Notes under the pieces: model-generated
Databases searched by the model: none
Told to the model about the DNA's origin: nothing
Seen by the model: only the letters and a program-made list of their open reading frames with translations
Translations under genes and position numbers: made by a program
In this document: piece after piece, positions 1 through 8,354 of the stretch
How the letters are laid out: each line of letters starts with the position of its first letter
Position numbering within the stretch: the first letter of the stretch is position 1
Source of the DNA: Periweissella fabalis
GTDB taxonomy: Bacteria > Bacillota > Bacilli > Lactobacillales > Lactobacillaceae
Direction: 5' to 3'
DNA: 64,000 nt
Assembly (NCBI RefSeq): GCF_012396505.1
Contig: NZ_JAAXPN010000002.1
Location: forward strand, 124,001 to 188,000

Positions 1-223
1 GAGTATCAAGTAATTGATATGCTTGTTGTTGATAACTAAAATGAGAAGTATCACTAAAGACAGTAATTCCTTTATTACGTTCGATGTCATGATAATCAAG
101 TAACGTATTTTGTTTATCAACACGGCCAACTGCAGTGATGGTTTTACATTCATACAATAAAGCTTCACTAAAAGTAGTTTTTCCAGCATCTACGTGGGCA
201 TATACGCCAATTGTTATTTTCAT
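1..223 (-). CDS. TetM/TetO-like ribosomal-protection translation GTPase, N-terminal part
   Basis: Only the first 74 codons are inside the window; the gene continues beyond the left edge. The reading begins MKITIGVYAHVDAGKTT, which holds the G1/P-loop AHVDAGKTT of EF-G-like translational GTPases. The switch I region NKGITVFSD follows at about residues 53-61. The ATG at 223 is preceded by an AGGAGA ribosome site. Proteins with this start belong to the TetM/TetW/TetO-type family, which remove tetracycline from the ribosome. Chromosomal relatives in lactic acid bacteria are common and need not confer resistance, so the biological role is open. It is divergent from mvaA. I am confident in the GTPase family and unsure about a resistance function. 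Confidence 0.75.
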   Translation of the reverse strand, partial: MKITIGVYAHVDAGKTTFSEALLYECKTITAVGRVDKQNTLLDYHDIERNKGITVFSDTSHFSYQQQAYQLLDT

Positions 224-258
224 CGTGTCTCCTAAAAATTTAAATAATATTTAAATAA

Positions 259-293
259 TTGTAACAAGTTATCTAATAAAAAACTAGTTACAA
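259..293. promoter_or_regulatory. Inverted repeat between divergent genes (operator or hairpin)
   Basis: TTGTAACAAGTT at 259-270 and AACTAGTTACAA at 282-293 form 12-bp arms with one mismatch and an 11-nt spacer. The repeat lies between the start of the TetM-like gene and mvaA. It may be an operator or a transcript hairpin in the leader of the TetM-like gene. No T-run follows it on either side that would make a clear terminator. Confidence 0.4.
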
Positions 294-365
294 CAGCTAC
301 CTTTTACGGTGGCTTACAAGCTAATAAACATGATAGAATATATATCGACAAAAGAGAGGCATAAT

Positions 366-1604
366 ATGAAATTTCATCAGATGAACTGGCAACAACGCTT
401 GGCAGCAATTGAAACAACTGCAAACCTTGAGGCTAGTGAAAAAGATTTATTTATCAACAACTATTCAGCGATCAATGAGCAAATGGTTGAAAATTACCTT
501 ACCAGCTTTACCCTACCAGAAGGGATATTACCCAATATTGTAGTTAATAATCAACAATATCAGGTTCCCATGGTAACAGAAGAACCATCTGTAATAGCGG
601 CGGCATCTAATGGAGCACGAATGATTAATATGGGTGGTGGGGTCAAAGTGACCAGTACTTCACGTGAAATGTTGGGCCAAGTTTTAATTAACGAAGCACA
701 TTTTACAGCGGTCCATGAACTGGTTAATCAGCAACAAACCACATTAATTAGTATTGGTAATGCCGCTCATCCTTCAATGCTTCAACGAGGTGGTGGGCTA
801 AAGCGTATTACAACGCGTGATTTGGGAGATGGCTTTGTTTCAGTTGATTTGCATATTGATACACAAGCAGCCATGGGGGCAAATGTTGTTAATACAATTA
901 GTGAAGCCGTAGCTAATTATTTAAGAGGCCAAAATGTTGGGAATATTGTCATGGCTATTTTATCTAATTTAGCCACTGAGTCGTTGGTAACTGCTAGAGT
1001 AGCACTACCATTTAAAGTATTAGCTAAGGCTGGATTTAATGCAAATGATATTGCACAACGAATTGTACTGGCTAATCAATTTAGCCAACGTGACCCATAT
1101 CGGGCTACGACAGAAAATAAAGGTGTAATGAATGGTATTGATGCTGTAGTCATGGCTAGTGGTAATGATTGGCGCGCAATTAGTGCAGGAATTCATGCCT
1201 TTGCAAGTCGAGAAGGCCAGTATCGAAATTTAGTTACATGGACACACGATGAAACAACGTTATATGGTGAGATTACAGTACCATTGCCTGTTGGAGTCGT
1301 TGGTGGATCAATTGGAATCGTGCCACTTGTAAAAGCTAATCATAAAATACTACAAGTCCATTCAGCTAATGAATTAGCAGCAATAATTGCAGCAGTTGGT
1401 TTGGCGCAGAACTTATCGGCATTAAGGGCCTTAGTGACTAGTGGTATTCAAGCCGGCCATATGCAACTTCAGTTAAAATCATTGGCATTAGCTGTTGGAG
1501 CTACGATTGATGAAGTGCCAACGTTAGTAAATAAATTACAGCAAGCTACCCATGCAGATATGCAAACAGCTCAGCAATTATTAACAGAAATGAGAGAAAA
1601 ATAA
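366..1604 (+). CDS. mvaA: Hydroxymethylglutaryl-CoA reductase, degradative/class II type
   Basis: Converts HMG-CoA to mevalonate, the committed step of the mevalonate route to isoprenoids that lactic acid bacteria use for undecaprenol and quinone precursors. The 412-residue product fits class II bacterial enzymes. It has the cofactor-binding motif AAMGAN (in DTQAAMGANVVNT), the TENKGVMNGID segment with the catalytic Glu and Lys, GNDWRAISAG with the conserved Asp, and the C-terminal catalytic His in AGHMQLQ. An upstream in-frame ATG at 309 exists, but the ATG at 366 follows AGAGAGG and starts in the usual place. It overlaps the next gene by one base (TAATG), which indicates translational coupling. 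Confidence 0.93.
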   Translation: MKFHQMNWQQRLAAIETTANLEASEKDLFINNYSAINEQMVENYLTSFTLPEGILPNIVVNNQQYQVPMVTEEPSVIAAASNGARMINMGGGVKVTSTSREMLGQVLINEAHFTAVHELVNQQQTTLISIGNAAHPSMLQRGGGLKRITTRDLGDGFVSVDLHIDTQAAMGANVVNTISEAVANYLRGQNVGNIVMAILSNLATESLVTARVALPFKVLAKAGFNANDIAQRIVLANQFSQRDPYRATTENKGVMNGIDAVVMASGNDWRAISAGIHAFASREGQYRNLVTWTHDETTLYGEITVPLPVGVVGGSIGIVPLVKANHKILQVHSANELAAIIAAVGLAQNLSALRALVTSGIQAGHMQLQLKSLALAVGATIDEVPTLVNKLQQATHADMQTAQQLLTEMREK

Positions 1605-2599
1605 TGACAGATGCACGTTTAGGACAGGCAACACAACAGCTTTTAAAGCAAATTAATGATATTTTTCCAGGTGAAATTATGGTACGGTTAGGTACGCAAA
1701 AGAGTGGCCAAATTACTTATAATCAAGCCAGCCGGGATATGATGGGAAGCCGACTTTTAATTCAGGTAAATGATGTAACGGCACCTGATTACACAGCAAC
1801 ACATGAATTAATGCATATTTTAATGTCACTAACTGGTTTTCCACAGGTTATGTTTGACTTGAAATTTGATGATCAAGAATTAAATGAACAAATGATGAGT
1901 TTAACAACCCGATTATACGATGTTGTTGCACATCAAATTATTGTTCAAGAACAACGTAAGCATGGTTTATTGACTACTCAAGTAGCTGAAGCCTATGCGG
2001 CTGGTGTAACAGCAACCCTAACTGTTGAAGGTGCTAAAAATGATGATGAAGCGGCGTTACGTTTACTAACCTTATTAGATGCCTTTGCTTTCTACAGTGA
2101 AGAAGATGATAAGCGTAAGTACATGGCACGTTTCCGCAAAGATTATCCAATAGCGTACGAAGCAGCTAAAAATATTAACGCTGTGATTACCAAAAAACCA
2201 ATTAATTCACCATTTAGCATGCGCCGCGCAATCGTTAAATTGTTCAAGGCATTTGATGAACAAATGGCAATGTGGCATATGCCAGAATTACATGCAACAG
2301 AATATGCTACCTTAACAAGCGTATTATCTAAACGGCAAGCTGGGATGCAAGTTCGCCAAATTTTTGAAGTGTTCCATTCCGAAATGCTCGATAAAAAGAC
2401 AGGTGAACGAGCTTTTGTTGGTTTGAATCGTTTAGATCGCCAAAATGGATTTGTAATTTCAGTACCAGAAGAGGTTACTGGCGGCTCAACGGAATGGTTT
2501 AAACAACTTTATGATATGACAGTTGAAGAATTATTTGATAGTATTGCAATGCCATATACATTACGTGAAGAAGAAACCACTGAAATTAAGAATGACTAA
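1604..2599 (+). CDS. Zincin-like protein with HELMH motif (IpaB/EvcA-type annotation in lactobacilli)
   Basis: A 331-residue soluble protein of unknown function. Near residue 67 it contains THELMHIL, an HExxH zinc-metallopeptidase signature, so a peptidase-like zincin fold is likely in the first third; the rest is helical with no motif I recognise. I recall relatives in lactobacilli carrying the uninformative name IpaB/EvcA family protein. No signal peptide or membrane segment is visible. Its start codon overlaps the mvaA stop by one base, and the sirtuin gene follows after 19 nt, so the three genes are probably one transcript. Whether it cleaves protein is unproven. Confidence 0.6.
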   Translation: MTDARLGQATQQLLKQINDIFPGEIMVRLGTQKSGQITYNQASRDMMGSRLLIQVNDVTAPDYTATHELMHILMSLTGFPQVMFDLKFDDQELNEQMMSLTTRLYDVVAHQIIVQEQRKHGLLTTQVAEAYAAGVTATLTVEGAKNDDEAALRLLTLLDAFAFYSEEDDKRKYMARFRKDYPIAYEAAKNINAVITKKPINSPFSMRRAIVKLFKAFDEQMAMWHMPELHATEYATLTSVLSKRQAGMQVRQIFEVFHSEMLDKKTGERAFVGLNRLDRQNGFVISVPEEVTGGSTEWFKQLYDMTVEELFDSIAMPYTLREEETTEIKND

Positions 2600-2618
2600 T
2601 AGATAGAAGGAGAATTTG

Positions 2619-3320
2619 ATGGAAGTTGATTTACAAGCACTGATTAATGAAGCAAAGCACATTGTGTTTATGACGGGAGCAGGTGTATCAACAGCCTCAG
2701 GAATTCCTGATTATCGTTCTAAAAACGGGTTATATCATAATCAAACTCTTCGGCCGGAATATTTATTAAGTACGGATGCTTTACGTGATGAACCAGCGGC
2801 AATGTATCAGTTTATAATGGCTAATATGTTTTATCCACAAGCCCAACCGAATGTTATTCACGATAAGATGGCAGCTTTAACACACCAAGATAAAGCTAAA
2901 ATTATTACCCAAAATGTTGATGGCTTACACTTAAAAGCCGGGGCTATACCAGAAAATGTTATCGAATTTCACGGTAATATTTATGATATTTATGCACCAC
3001 TTGACAATCAACACGTTGACTATCAAGCATATCAGGCTAATATGTTGCGTGAAGATGGGGCATTACTACGGCCAAACATTACATTGTATGGTGAGATTCC
3101 ATTTAGGGTTGATGAAGCTATGCAATGGGTTAACGATGCTGATTTAATTGTTATAGTTGGGACCAGTTTTGTTGTTTATCCTTTTGCAGGTTTGTTGGAA
3201 TATGCACAGCCTAATGCGAAAGTTGTAGCAATTAATCTTGAACGAATTCCCGCTCCCAACTTTGTTAAGCAAATGCTAGGTGATGCAGTAAACGTATTTA
3301 ATGAGCTCAAAATAAAATAA
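2619..3320 (+). CDS. Sir2-family NAD-dependent protein deacylase lacking the zinc cysteines
   Basis: Sirtuins remove acyl groups from lysines using NAD. Conserved elements are the NAD motif GAGVSTASGIPDYRS near residues 20-34, TQNVDGLH near 98, the catalytic His in FHGN, and VGTSFVVYPFAG near the C terminus. The 233-residue protein has no cysteine at all, so the four-Cys zinc ribbon normally placed after the catalytic His is missing; that region reads IYDIYAPLDNQHVDY. A TTG at 2616 is possible, but AGAAGGAG is spaced better for the ATG at 2619. It is the last gene of the mvaA operon and is followed by a strong terminator. The fold is clear; the substrate is unknown. Confidence 0.88.
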   Translation: MEVDLQALINEAKHIVFMTGAGVSTASGIPDYRSKNGLYHNQTLRPEYLLSTDALRDEPAAMYQFIMANMFYPQAQPNVIHDKMAALTHQDKAKIITQNVDGLHLKAGAIPENVIEFHGNIYDIYAPLDNQHVDYQAYQANMLREDGALLRPNITLYGEIPFRVDEAMQWVNDADLIVIVGTSFVVYPFAGLLEYAQPNAKVVAINLERIPAPNFVKQMLGDAVNVFNELKIK

Positions 3321-3380
3321 TTCGTGGTAATAAGCAGTATGATTTTTTTGCCATGAGCACGTGTTTGATTGCTATGGTAG

Positions 3381-3430
3381 CCTCCAAATTAACAAATGTA
3401 TTATTTCATTTGTCAATTTGGAGGTTTTTT
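3381..3430 (+). terminator. Rho-independent terminator after the sirtuin gene
   Basis: Arms of 18 nt (3381-3398 and 3407-3424) pair with one mismatch around an 8-nt loop, and a run of six T follows. It ends the mvaA operon. Confidence 0.9.
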
Positions 3431-3702
3431 GTATATCCTTTAACAGCACTAATTTTAATCCCCCATCGTAATCATTGGGTAAATAATTGATACAAAAATT
3501 ACAATAAAAAGGATGTTTAAAAGCTTGAAAATATTGGATAACCCTTATTAGAATCAATATTTTATAGAATAATAGCCAATAAAAAATGGCTTTTAAAGTA
3601 AAAAATAGGCAAACAAAAAGATACAAACTTTTACAATCTCTTGCTTAAAATTAAAGGCGCATCTCGTTATAGTTAGGGTAATGAATGAAAGGGGATTTTC
3701 TG
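3431..3702. other. AT-rich intergenic leader of the ABC operon
   Basis: About 270 bases with no convincing gene. Only short open frames on the minus strand cover it, with no ribosome site or recognisable product. The promoter of the following operon should lie here, but no pair of -35 and -10 boxes with 16-18 nt spacing was convincing. The ribosome site AAAGGGG at 3688-3694 belongs to the downstream binding-protein gene. Confidence 0.4.
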
Positions 3703-4794
3703 ATGCAATTTGGCAAGAAATCTGGAATTTTAGTTTTAAGTTTGGCTCTAACAGGTACTTTATTAGCAGGTTGTTCAACAAAGGCTAGCGACTCAGCTAC
3801 TTCTGATAATTTGAATGATATTACTAAAAATGCGAAAAAGGAAGGCATGATCCGTTCAGTGGGGATGCCAGATACTTGGGCTAACTGGATTGGTACTTGG
3901 AATGATTTGAAAGATAAATACAATTTAAAACACCAAGATACCGATATGTCGAGTGCACAAGAATTACAAAACTTTAAATCAGCCGGTAAAACTGACAAAG
4001 CAGCTGATTTAGGTGATATTGGGATTAATGTTGCACCAACTGCAGTTAAACAAAATCTTTTAATGGCATATAAAACTAAATACTGGGATCAAATTCCTAC
4101 TTGGGCGAAAGACTCAAAGGGTTATTGGTCAGCAGGGTACACAGGAACAATTGCATTCATTACGGATACTAAAAACGTTAAGGCAAGTGATGCACCAACT
4201 TCATGGAAGCAACTGGCCGATGGTAAATATAACGTTGATTTAGGGGATGTAACCTCAGCGGCCCAATCACAATATGCAGTCCTTGCGGCGGCAGTTGCTA
4301 ATGGTGGTAATGAAAAAGACATTCAACCTGGTATTAAGTTCTTCCAAAAATTACAAAAAGAACATCGCCTATCAACTAACAACTTGACGGTGCAAAACCT
4401 TCAAAAAGGTGAAACTCAAGTGGCCATTGTGTGGGACTTTAACGCCCTTAACTACCGTAAGTTGATCGGTGATAACAGTCGTTACAAGATTACGATTCCT
4501 ACTGATGGATCAGTAATGAGTGGATATGCTGAAATTATCAACAAAAATGCCGCCCATCCCAATGCTGCCAAATTAGCGCGCAATTATATCTTGTCAGATG
4601 CTGGTCAAATCAATTTGGCCAAAGGATTTGCCCGTCCAATTCGAACAGACGTTAAATTACCAGCTGATGTAGCTGCCCAATTATTACCTGAGAGTGACTA
4701 TAAAGATGTTTACCACGTAAAAGATGGTGATGCTTGGAATGCAACAACGCTTAAGTTAGCTCAATTGTGGCAATCAGAAGTACTTGGTAAGTAA
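3703..4794 (+). CDS. ABC importer substrate-binding lipoprotein (PotD/AfuA/PhnS-like)
   Basis: Extracellular solute-binding protein anchored by lipid. The N terminus has a basic, hydrophobic signal and a lipobox LLAGC, so the mature protein starts at Cys near residue 24. The body resembles the spermidine, iron, hexose-phosphate and aminoethylphosphonate binding families (SBP_bac type), with segments such as GYWSAGYTGTIAFITDT and the C-terminal domain-closing region. An ATG at 3685 lies upstream, but AAAGGGG is placed 8 nt before the ATG at 3703. It begins a six-gene operon with two permeases, an ATPase and two phosphoesterases. The ligand is not known; a phosphorylated compound is inferred from the neighbours. 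Confidence 0.8.
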   Translation: MQFGKKSGILVLSLALTGTLLAGCSTKASDSATSDNLNDITKNAKKEGMIRSVGMPDTWANWIGTWNDLKDKYNLKHQDTDMSSAQELQNFKSAGKTDKAADLGDIGINVAPTAVKQNLLMAYKTKYWDQIPTWAKDSKGYWSAGYTGTIAFITDTKNVKASDAPTSWKQLADGKYNVDLGDVTSAAQSQYAVLAAAVANGGNEKDIQPGIKFFQKLQKEHRLSTNNLTVQNLQKGETQVAIVWDFNALNYRKLIGDNSRYKITIPTDGSVMSGYAEIINKNAAHPNAAKLARNYILSDAGQINLAKGFARPIRTDVKLPADVAAQLLPESDYKDVYHVKDGDAWNATTLKLAQLWQSEVLGK

Positions 4795-4811
4795 GCTTAG
4801 GAGCGTAAAAC

Positions 4812-5633
4812 ATGGGTTCAAAGGTCAAGTTATTTTTTCCGTTTAGCTTGGTGATGTTAATTGGGTTGATTTTACCAGTTATCGTCATGGTGATTGCGGG
4901 TTTTCAAGGTATGGATGGTGGTTTTACATTAAGTAATTACACGACCATTTTCACACAGAACTACTATCGAATGGCGATTTTCAATAGTTTATGGATTTCA
5001 TTAATTGCCGGAATAATTGGGTTAGTAATTTCTATCTTGGGAGCTTGGGCGATTACGCGTTTAGCTGAACGGACACAAAACATTTTAATTATTTTGTTTA
5101 ACTTGGCAGCAAGTTTTGCAGGGATTCCCTTAGCATTTTCATTGATTATTGTTTTTGGGAATGCTGGAATTGCAAAAGCATTAGCACATGCATTGCATAT
5201 CGGGTTTTTAGGTAATTTCAGTATTTATTCTCTACAAGGTTTAATTTTGGCCTACACCTTCTTTGAGGTGCCACTGGGAATTTTGTTCCTCTATGCACCG
5301 ATGAAAGAAATCAAGAAAGAGTGGTTTGAAGCTGCAGTAGTCTTGGGCGCAAACCGCTCTTTCTTTATTAAGACTATTATTTTACCAATCTTGCTACCAA
5401 ATATTATTGAGACATTTATTATCTTATTTGCCAATGCGATGGGGACATACGAAACAATGTATGCCTTAACCGGGAATAATTTTATTTCAATTCCAATCGT
5501 AATTGGGTCGTTAATTGATGGTTCACTTAATGCCAACGTACCACTTGCCTGTGCTTTAGCAACAATCTTTGCAGCAGTGATGGCAATCCTAGTATTAGTT
5601 GGTAATCGAATCATCAACAGAAAGAGGAAGTAG
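4812..5633 (+). CDS. ABC transporter permease, first subunit
   Basis: A 273-residue inner-membrane protein with about six hydrophobic segments and the EAA loop EWFEAAVVLGANRSFFIKTIILP near residue 174, which docks on the ATPase. It belongs to the PotB/PhnU-like BPD_transp_1 family. The ATG follows TAGGAG by a normal gap. It lies 17 nt behind the binding-protein gene and 1 nt ahead of the second permease, so the two permeases should form a heterodimer. Confidence 0.85.
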   Translation: MGSKVKLFFPFSLVMLIGLILPVIVMVIAGFQGMDGGFTLSNYTTIFTQNYYRMAIFNSLWISLIAGIIGLVISILGAWAITRLAERTQNILIILFNLAASFAGIPLAFSLIIVFGNAGIAKALAHALHIGFLGNFSIYSLQGLILAYTFFEVPLGILFLYAPMKEIKKEWFEAAVVLGANRSFFIKTIILPILLPNIIETFIILFANAMGTYETMYALTGNNFISIPIVIGSLIDGSLNANVPLACALATIFAAVMAILVLVGNRIINRKRK

Positions 5634-5634
5634 T

Positions 5635-6432
5635 ATGAGAGCACACAGTGTCGATAAATGGCTACCGCGATTAATTATTATTTTGATTGCGATATTCTTA
5701 CTTGGGCCTATTGTGGCGACATTTATCTATTCAATTTCAACCGTTTGGGTTAAAACAATTTTACCAAGTGGATTGACGTTTAAGTGGTATGGCGTGTTAA
5801 CGGCGGATCCGGATTTTATTCCATCAACCTTACGCTCATTAATTTTGGCAGTGGCGGTTGTCTTGATCACGATGTTGGTCTTCTTGCCGGTGATTTTTTA
5901 TGCCAACGTTTACAATCCCAAATTAAAAGAAAAGTTACGCTACCTTTCAATTTTGCCGTATTCAATTCCGGGCATTGTCTTGGTAACTGGGTTAGTGCAA
6001 TTGTATGGTAGTTTACCAGTACCTAAATTATTAATTTTGATTTTGACAATTTCCGCAATTTGTTTACCAGCCTTCTATCAAAGTTTGAACAACGCCTTTA
6101 TGGGGGATGACTTCCAGGGGATGTTTGAACAAGCCCAATTACTCGGTGATAGTAAGCTGGGTGCTTTTGTACGAGTGGTCTTGCCAAATATTCGGGCGGG
6201 TTTAATGGTTGGTTTATTATTAACATTTACAACAGCCTTTACGGAGTACGTCATTACCAACATTTTCTTAACGGGTCAATACGAAACATTGAAGATTTAC
6301 ATGTATCGCTTAATGAACACCAACGGAAACGCAGCGAGTGTGCTAACAATTATTTTCTTCATTTTCCTTGGTATCATTGCATTTATCTTAATTAAGATCG
6401 TTTCAAGTCAAAAACGGTCTGTAAAGGAGTAA
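5635..6432 (+). CDS. ABC transporter permease, second subunit
   Basis: A 265-residue polytopic protein of the PotC/PhnV type with about six membrane segments and an EAA-like loop, MFEQAQLLGDSKLGAFVRVVLPNI. The frame is open from 5599, but the ATG at 5635 directly follows the preceding stop and has AAAGAGGAAG ahead of it, so this start was chosen. It pairs with the permease upstream in the same import complex. Confidence 0.85.
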   Translation: MRAHSVDKWLPRLIIILIAIFLLGPIVATFIYSISTVWVKTILPSGLTFKWYGVLTADPDFIPSTLRSLILAVAVVLITMLVFLPVIFYANVYNPKLKEKLRYLSILPYSIPGIVLVTGLVQLYGSLPVPKLLILILTISAICLPAFYQSLNNAFMGDDFQGMFEQAQLLGDSKLGAFVRVVLPNIRAGLMVGLLLTFTTAFTEYVITNIFLTGQYETLKIYMYRLMNTNGNAASVLTIIFFIFLGIIAFILIKIVSSQKRSVKE

Positions 6433-6441
6433 TAACAAGTT

Positions 6442-7464
6442 ATGGTTAACACGGACAACTTTTTAAGTGTCAGTCATTTGAATATTAGCTTTAATGGCAA
6501 CACGGTGATTAAGGATTTGAGTTTTAATATTAAGAAAGGGACTTTAACATCGTTTTTAGGACCTAGTGGGAGTGGTAAGACGACCGTATTGCGGGCAATC
6601 GCGGGTTTGAACCAAACGTTTGCGGGTCAAATTATGCTCGATGGCCAAGATATTGCGAACTTACAACCTAACCAACGAAATATTGGCATGATTTTCCAAT
6701 CGTATGCTTTGTTCCCTAACTTAACGGTGTTTGATAATATCGCTTATGGTTTGCGGGTGCAAAAGAAGTCAAAGGCTGAAATTGAAAAAGCTGTTACGGA
6801 TATGTTAGCTGTGATTGGTTTAACGCAACGTCGTGATTACTATCCTGCTAATTTATCAGGTGGTCAACGTCAACGAGTGGCAATTGCTCGGTCAATGGTT
6901 TTAGAACCGAAATTATTATTGTTGGACGAACCTTTAAGTGCCCTTGATGCTAAGACGCGAGTTGAATTACGTAATCAGATTAAACGTTACCAACAAGAAC
7001 TTGGGATTACGATGATCTTTGTGACGCACGACCAAACGGAAGCAATGGCGATTTCCGATGATGTTTTAATCATGAGTGCAGGTGAATTAGAACAACAAGG
7101 TTCAGCAATGGATATTTACGCTAATCCCAAAACAATGTTTGTAGCGGACTTTATCGGTAACCATAATGTTTTAACGGCCACTGATTTAAGTAAGCTTGGT
7201 TTAGTTGCTAATCAAACAGACGGCCAATATATTATTCGCCCAGAACTTTTGGAACACGTGATGCCAGCTAATTTAAACGGTTATGCAGCAATTGAAGGAC
7301 AAGTTGTTGAGCTGGCCGTCTTAGGTAACCGCGTTGAATACAGTTTGAAGACGGCGACTGGACACATTGTTAAAGCGGAATGCATGAACCAAAACATTAA
7401 CTTTACGATTAATGATCATATCAAAGTCTATCTCAAAGTTGCAGAAATCAAGAAAGTTGGTTAA
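6442..7464 (+). CDS. ABC transporter ATP-binding protein (PotA/FbpC-like)
   Basis: The energy subunit of the importer. It shows Walker A GPSGSGKTT at residues 40-48, the Q-loop IFQSYALFP, signature LSGGQRQR, Walker B LLLLDEP, the D-loop SALDAKTR and the switch His in VTHDQTEA. After about residue 240 a TOBE-like C-terminal domain follows, as in polyamine, iron and phosphonate importers. The 340-residue length fits this subfamily. It sits 9 nt after the second permease and 3 nt before the PHP gene, so it is clearly in the same operon. Confidence 0.9.
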   Translation: MVNTDNFLSVSHLNISFNGNTVIKDLSFNIKKGTLTSFLGPSGSGKTTVLRAIAGLNQTFAGQIMLDGQDIANLQPNQRNIGMIFQSYALFPNLTVFDNIAYGLRVQKKSKAEIEKAVTDMLAVIGLTQRRDYYPANLSGGQRQRVAIARSMVLEPKLLLLDEPLSALDAKTRVELRNQIKRYQQELGITMIFVTHDQTEAMAISDDVLIMSAGELEQQGSAMDIYANPKTMFVADFIGNHNVLTATDLSKLGLVANQTDGQYIIRPELLEHVMPANLNGYAAIEGQVVELAVLGNRVEYSLKTATGHIVKAECMNQNINFTINDHIKVYLKVAEIKKVG

Positions 7465-7467
7465 AGC

Positions 7468-8337
7468 ATGGATTTAGAACGTCTTTTACAAATTGATCGC
7501 CGGACTTGGAACGGTCATACACATACTGAATTTTGTCCACATGGGTCTAGTGAGAATGTGGAGCTGTTTATTCAAAAAGCGATTGAAGCAGGCTTTAAGA
7601 CGTATACAGTGACGGAACATTTTCCGATGGCCCCAGAATTTTATGCTAATGTAACAGGCGCGGAACACGCCATCACAACGGCATGTATGAAGCCGGAAGA
7701 CTTACCTGCATATTTTGCTGAATTAGCCGCTTTGAAGGCTAAGTATGCTGATCAAATTACGATTTTAACGGGTTTTGAGTTTGATTACTTGAAGCTTGGT
7801 CGCGAATATACGGCAGCCGCGCTTACTCAATATGCTGATCAAATCGATGATGCGATTTTATCAGTGCACTTCTTACCAACTAAAGATGGTTTACGCGCTG
7901 TTGATGACAGTGCTGAAGACTTTGTTGACGGGGTCTTAGCGGAATATGGTAGTCCCCTTGAAGTTGCTAATGCTTACTTGAAAACGATTAAGGAAGCGAT
8001 TGAATGGCAAGTTGAGAATAAGCCAGGGCGGATTGGCCACATTACGTTGTATCGTAAATGGCGTAATGAATTTCCAAATGAAACAACATGGTGTGATGCC
8101 CAAACGAGTGCCTTAGTAACTGAAATCTTGCAACTAGTTAAAGCCCAAGGCGTGATGTTAGATTGCAATATGTCGGGGATTCCACGTGCAACACAAACCG
8201 AGCCATCCCCAACTTTTGACATTATTTGCGAAGCACTTGCGTTAGGCATTCCAATGGTTTATGGGGCTGATGCCCACGCTGTAGCTGCTGTTGATCAAGG
8301 TTACAATGTCTATCTCGATCAAGAAATGTATTTATAA
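7468..8337 (+). CDS. PHP-domain phosphoesterase, HisJ/HisK histidinol-phosphatase-like
   Basis: A 289-residue PHP-fold metallophosphatase. Metal ligands are visible in order: NGHTHTEFCPHG at about 15-26, TVTEHFP, GFEFDYL, ILSVHFL, GHITL, and YGADAHA near the C terminus. Histidinol phosphatases share this pattern, but no histidine biosynthesis gene is nearby and the gene is in an ABC importer operon. A role on another phosphomonoester brought in by the transporter is therefore more likely. It starts 3 nt after the ATPase stop without a strong ribosome site, which suggests coupled translation. Confidence 0.8.
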   Translation: MDLERLLQIDRRTWNGHTHTEFCPHGSSENVELFIQKAIEAGFKTYTVTEHFPMAPEFYANVTGAEHAITTACMKPEDLPAYFAELAALKAKYADQITILTGFEFDYLKLGREYTAAALTQYADQIDDAILSVHFLPTKDGLRAVDDSAEDFVDGVLAEYGSPLEVANAYLKTIKEAIEWQVENKPGRIGHITLYRKWRNEFPNETTWCDAQTSALVTEILQLVKAQGVMLDCNMSGIPRATQTEPSPTFDIICEALALGIPMVYGADAHAVAAVDQGYNVYLDQEMYL

Positions 8338-8354
8338 TAGTTGAGGAACGAAAC

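Noticed and set aside
1-223. Acquired tetracycline-resistance gene tet(M)
   Set aside because: Only the N terminus is visible, the base composition matches the surroundings, and there are no mobile-element genes nearby. A chromosomal TetM-like GTPase is more likely.
3372-3998. Minus-strand genes between the sirtuin and the binding lipoprotein
   Set aside because: The frames lack ribosome sites, overlap the terminator or the lipoprotein gene, and give no recognisable protein.
7468-8337. Histidine biosynthesis gene hisJ/hisK
   Set aside because: The motifs fit, but the gene is within an ABC importer operon and no other histidine genes are present.
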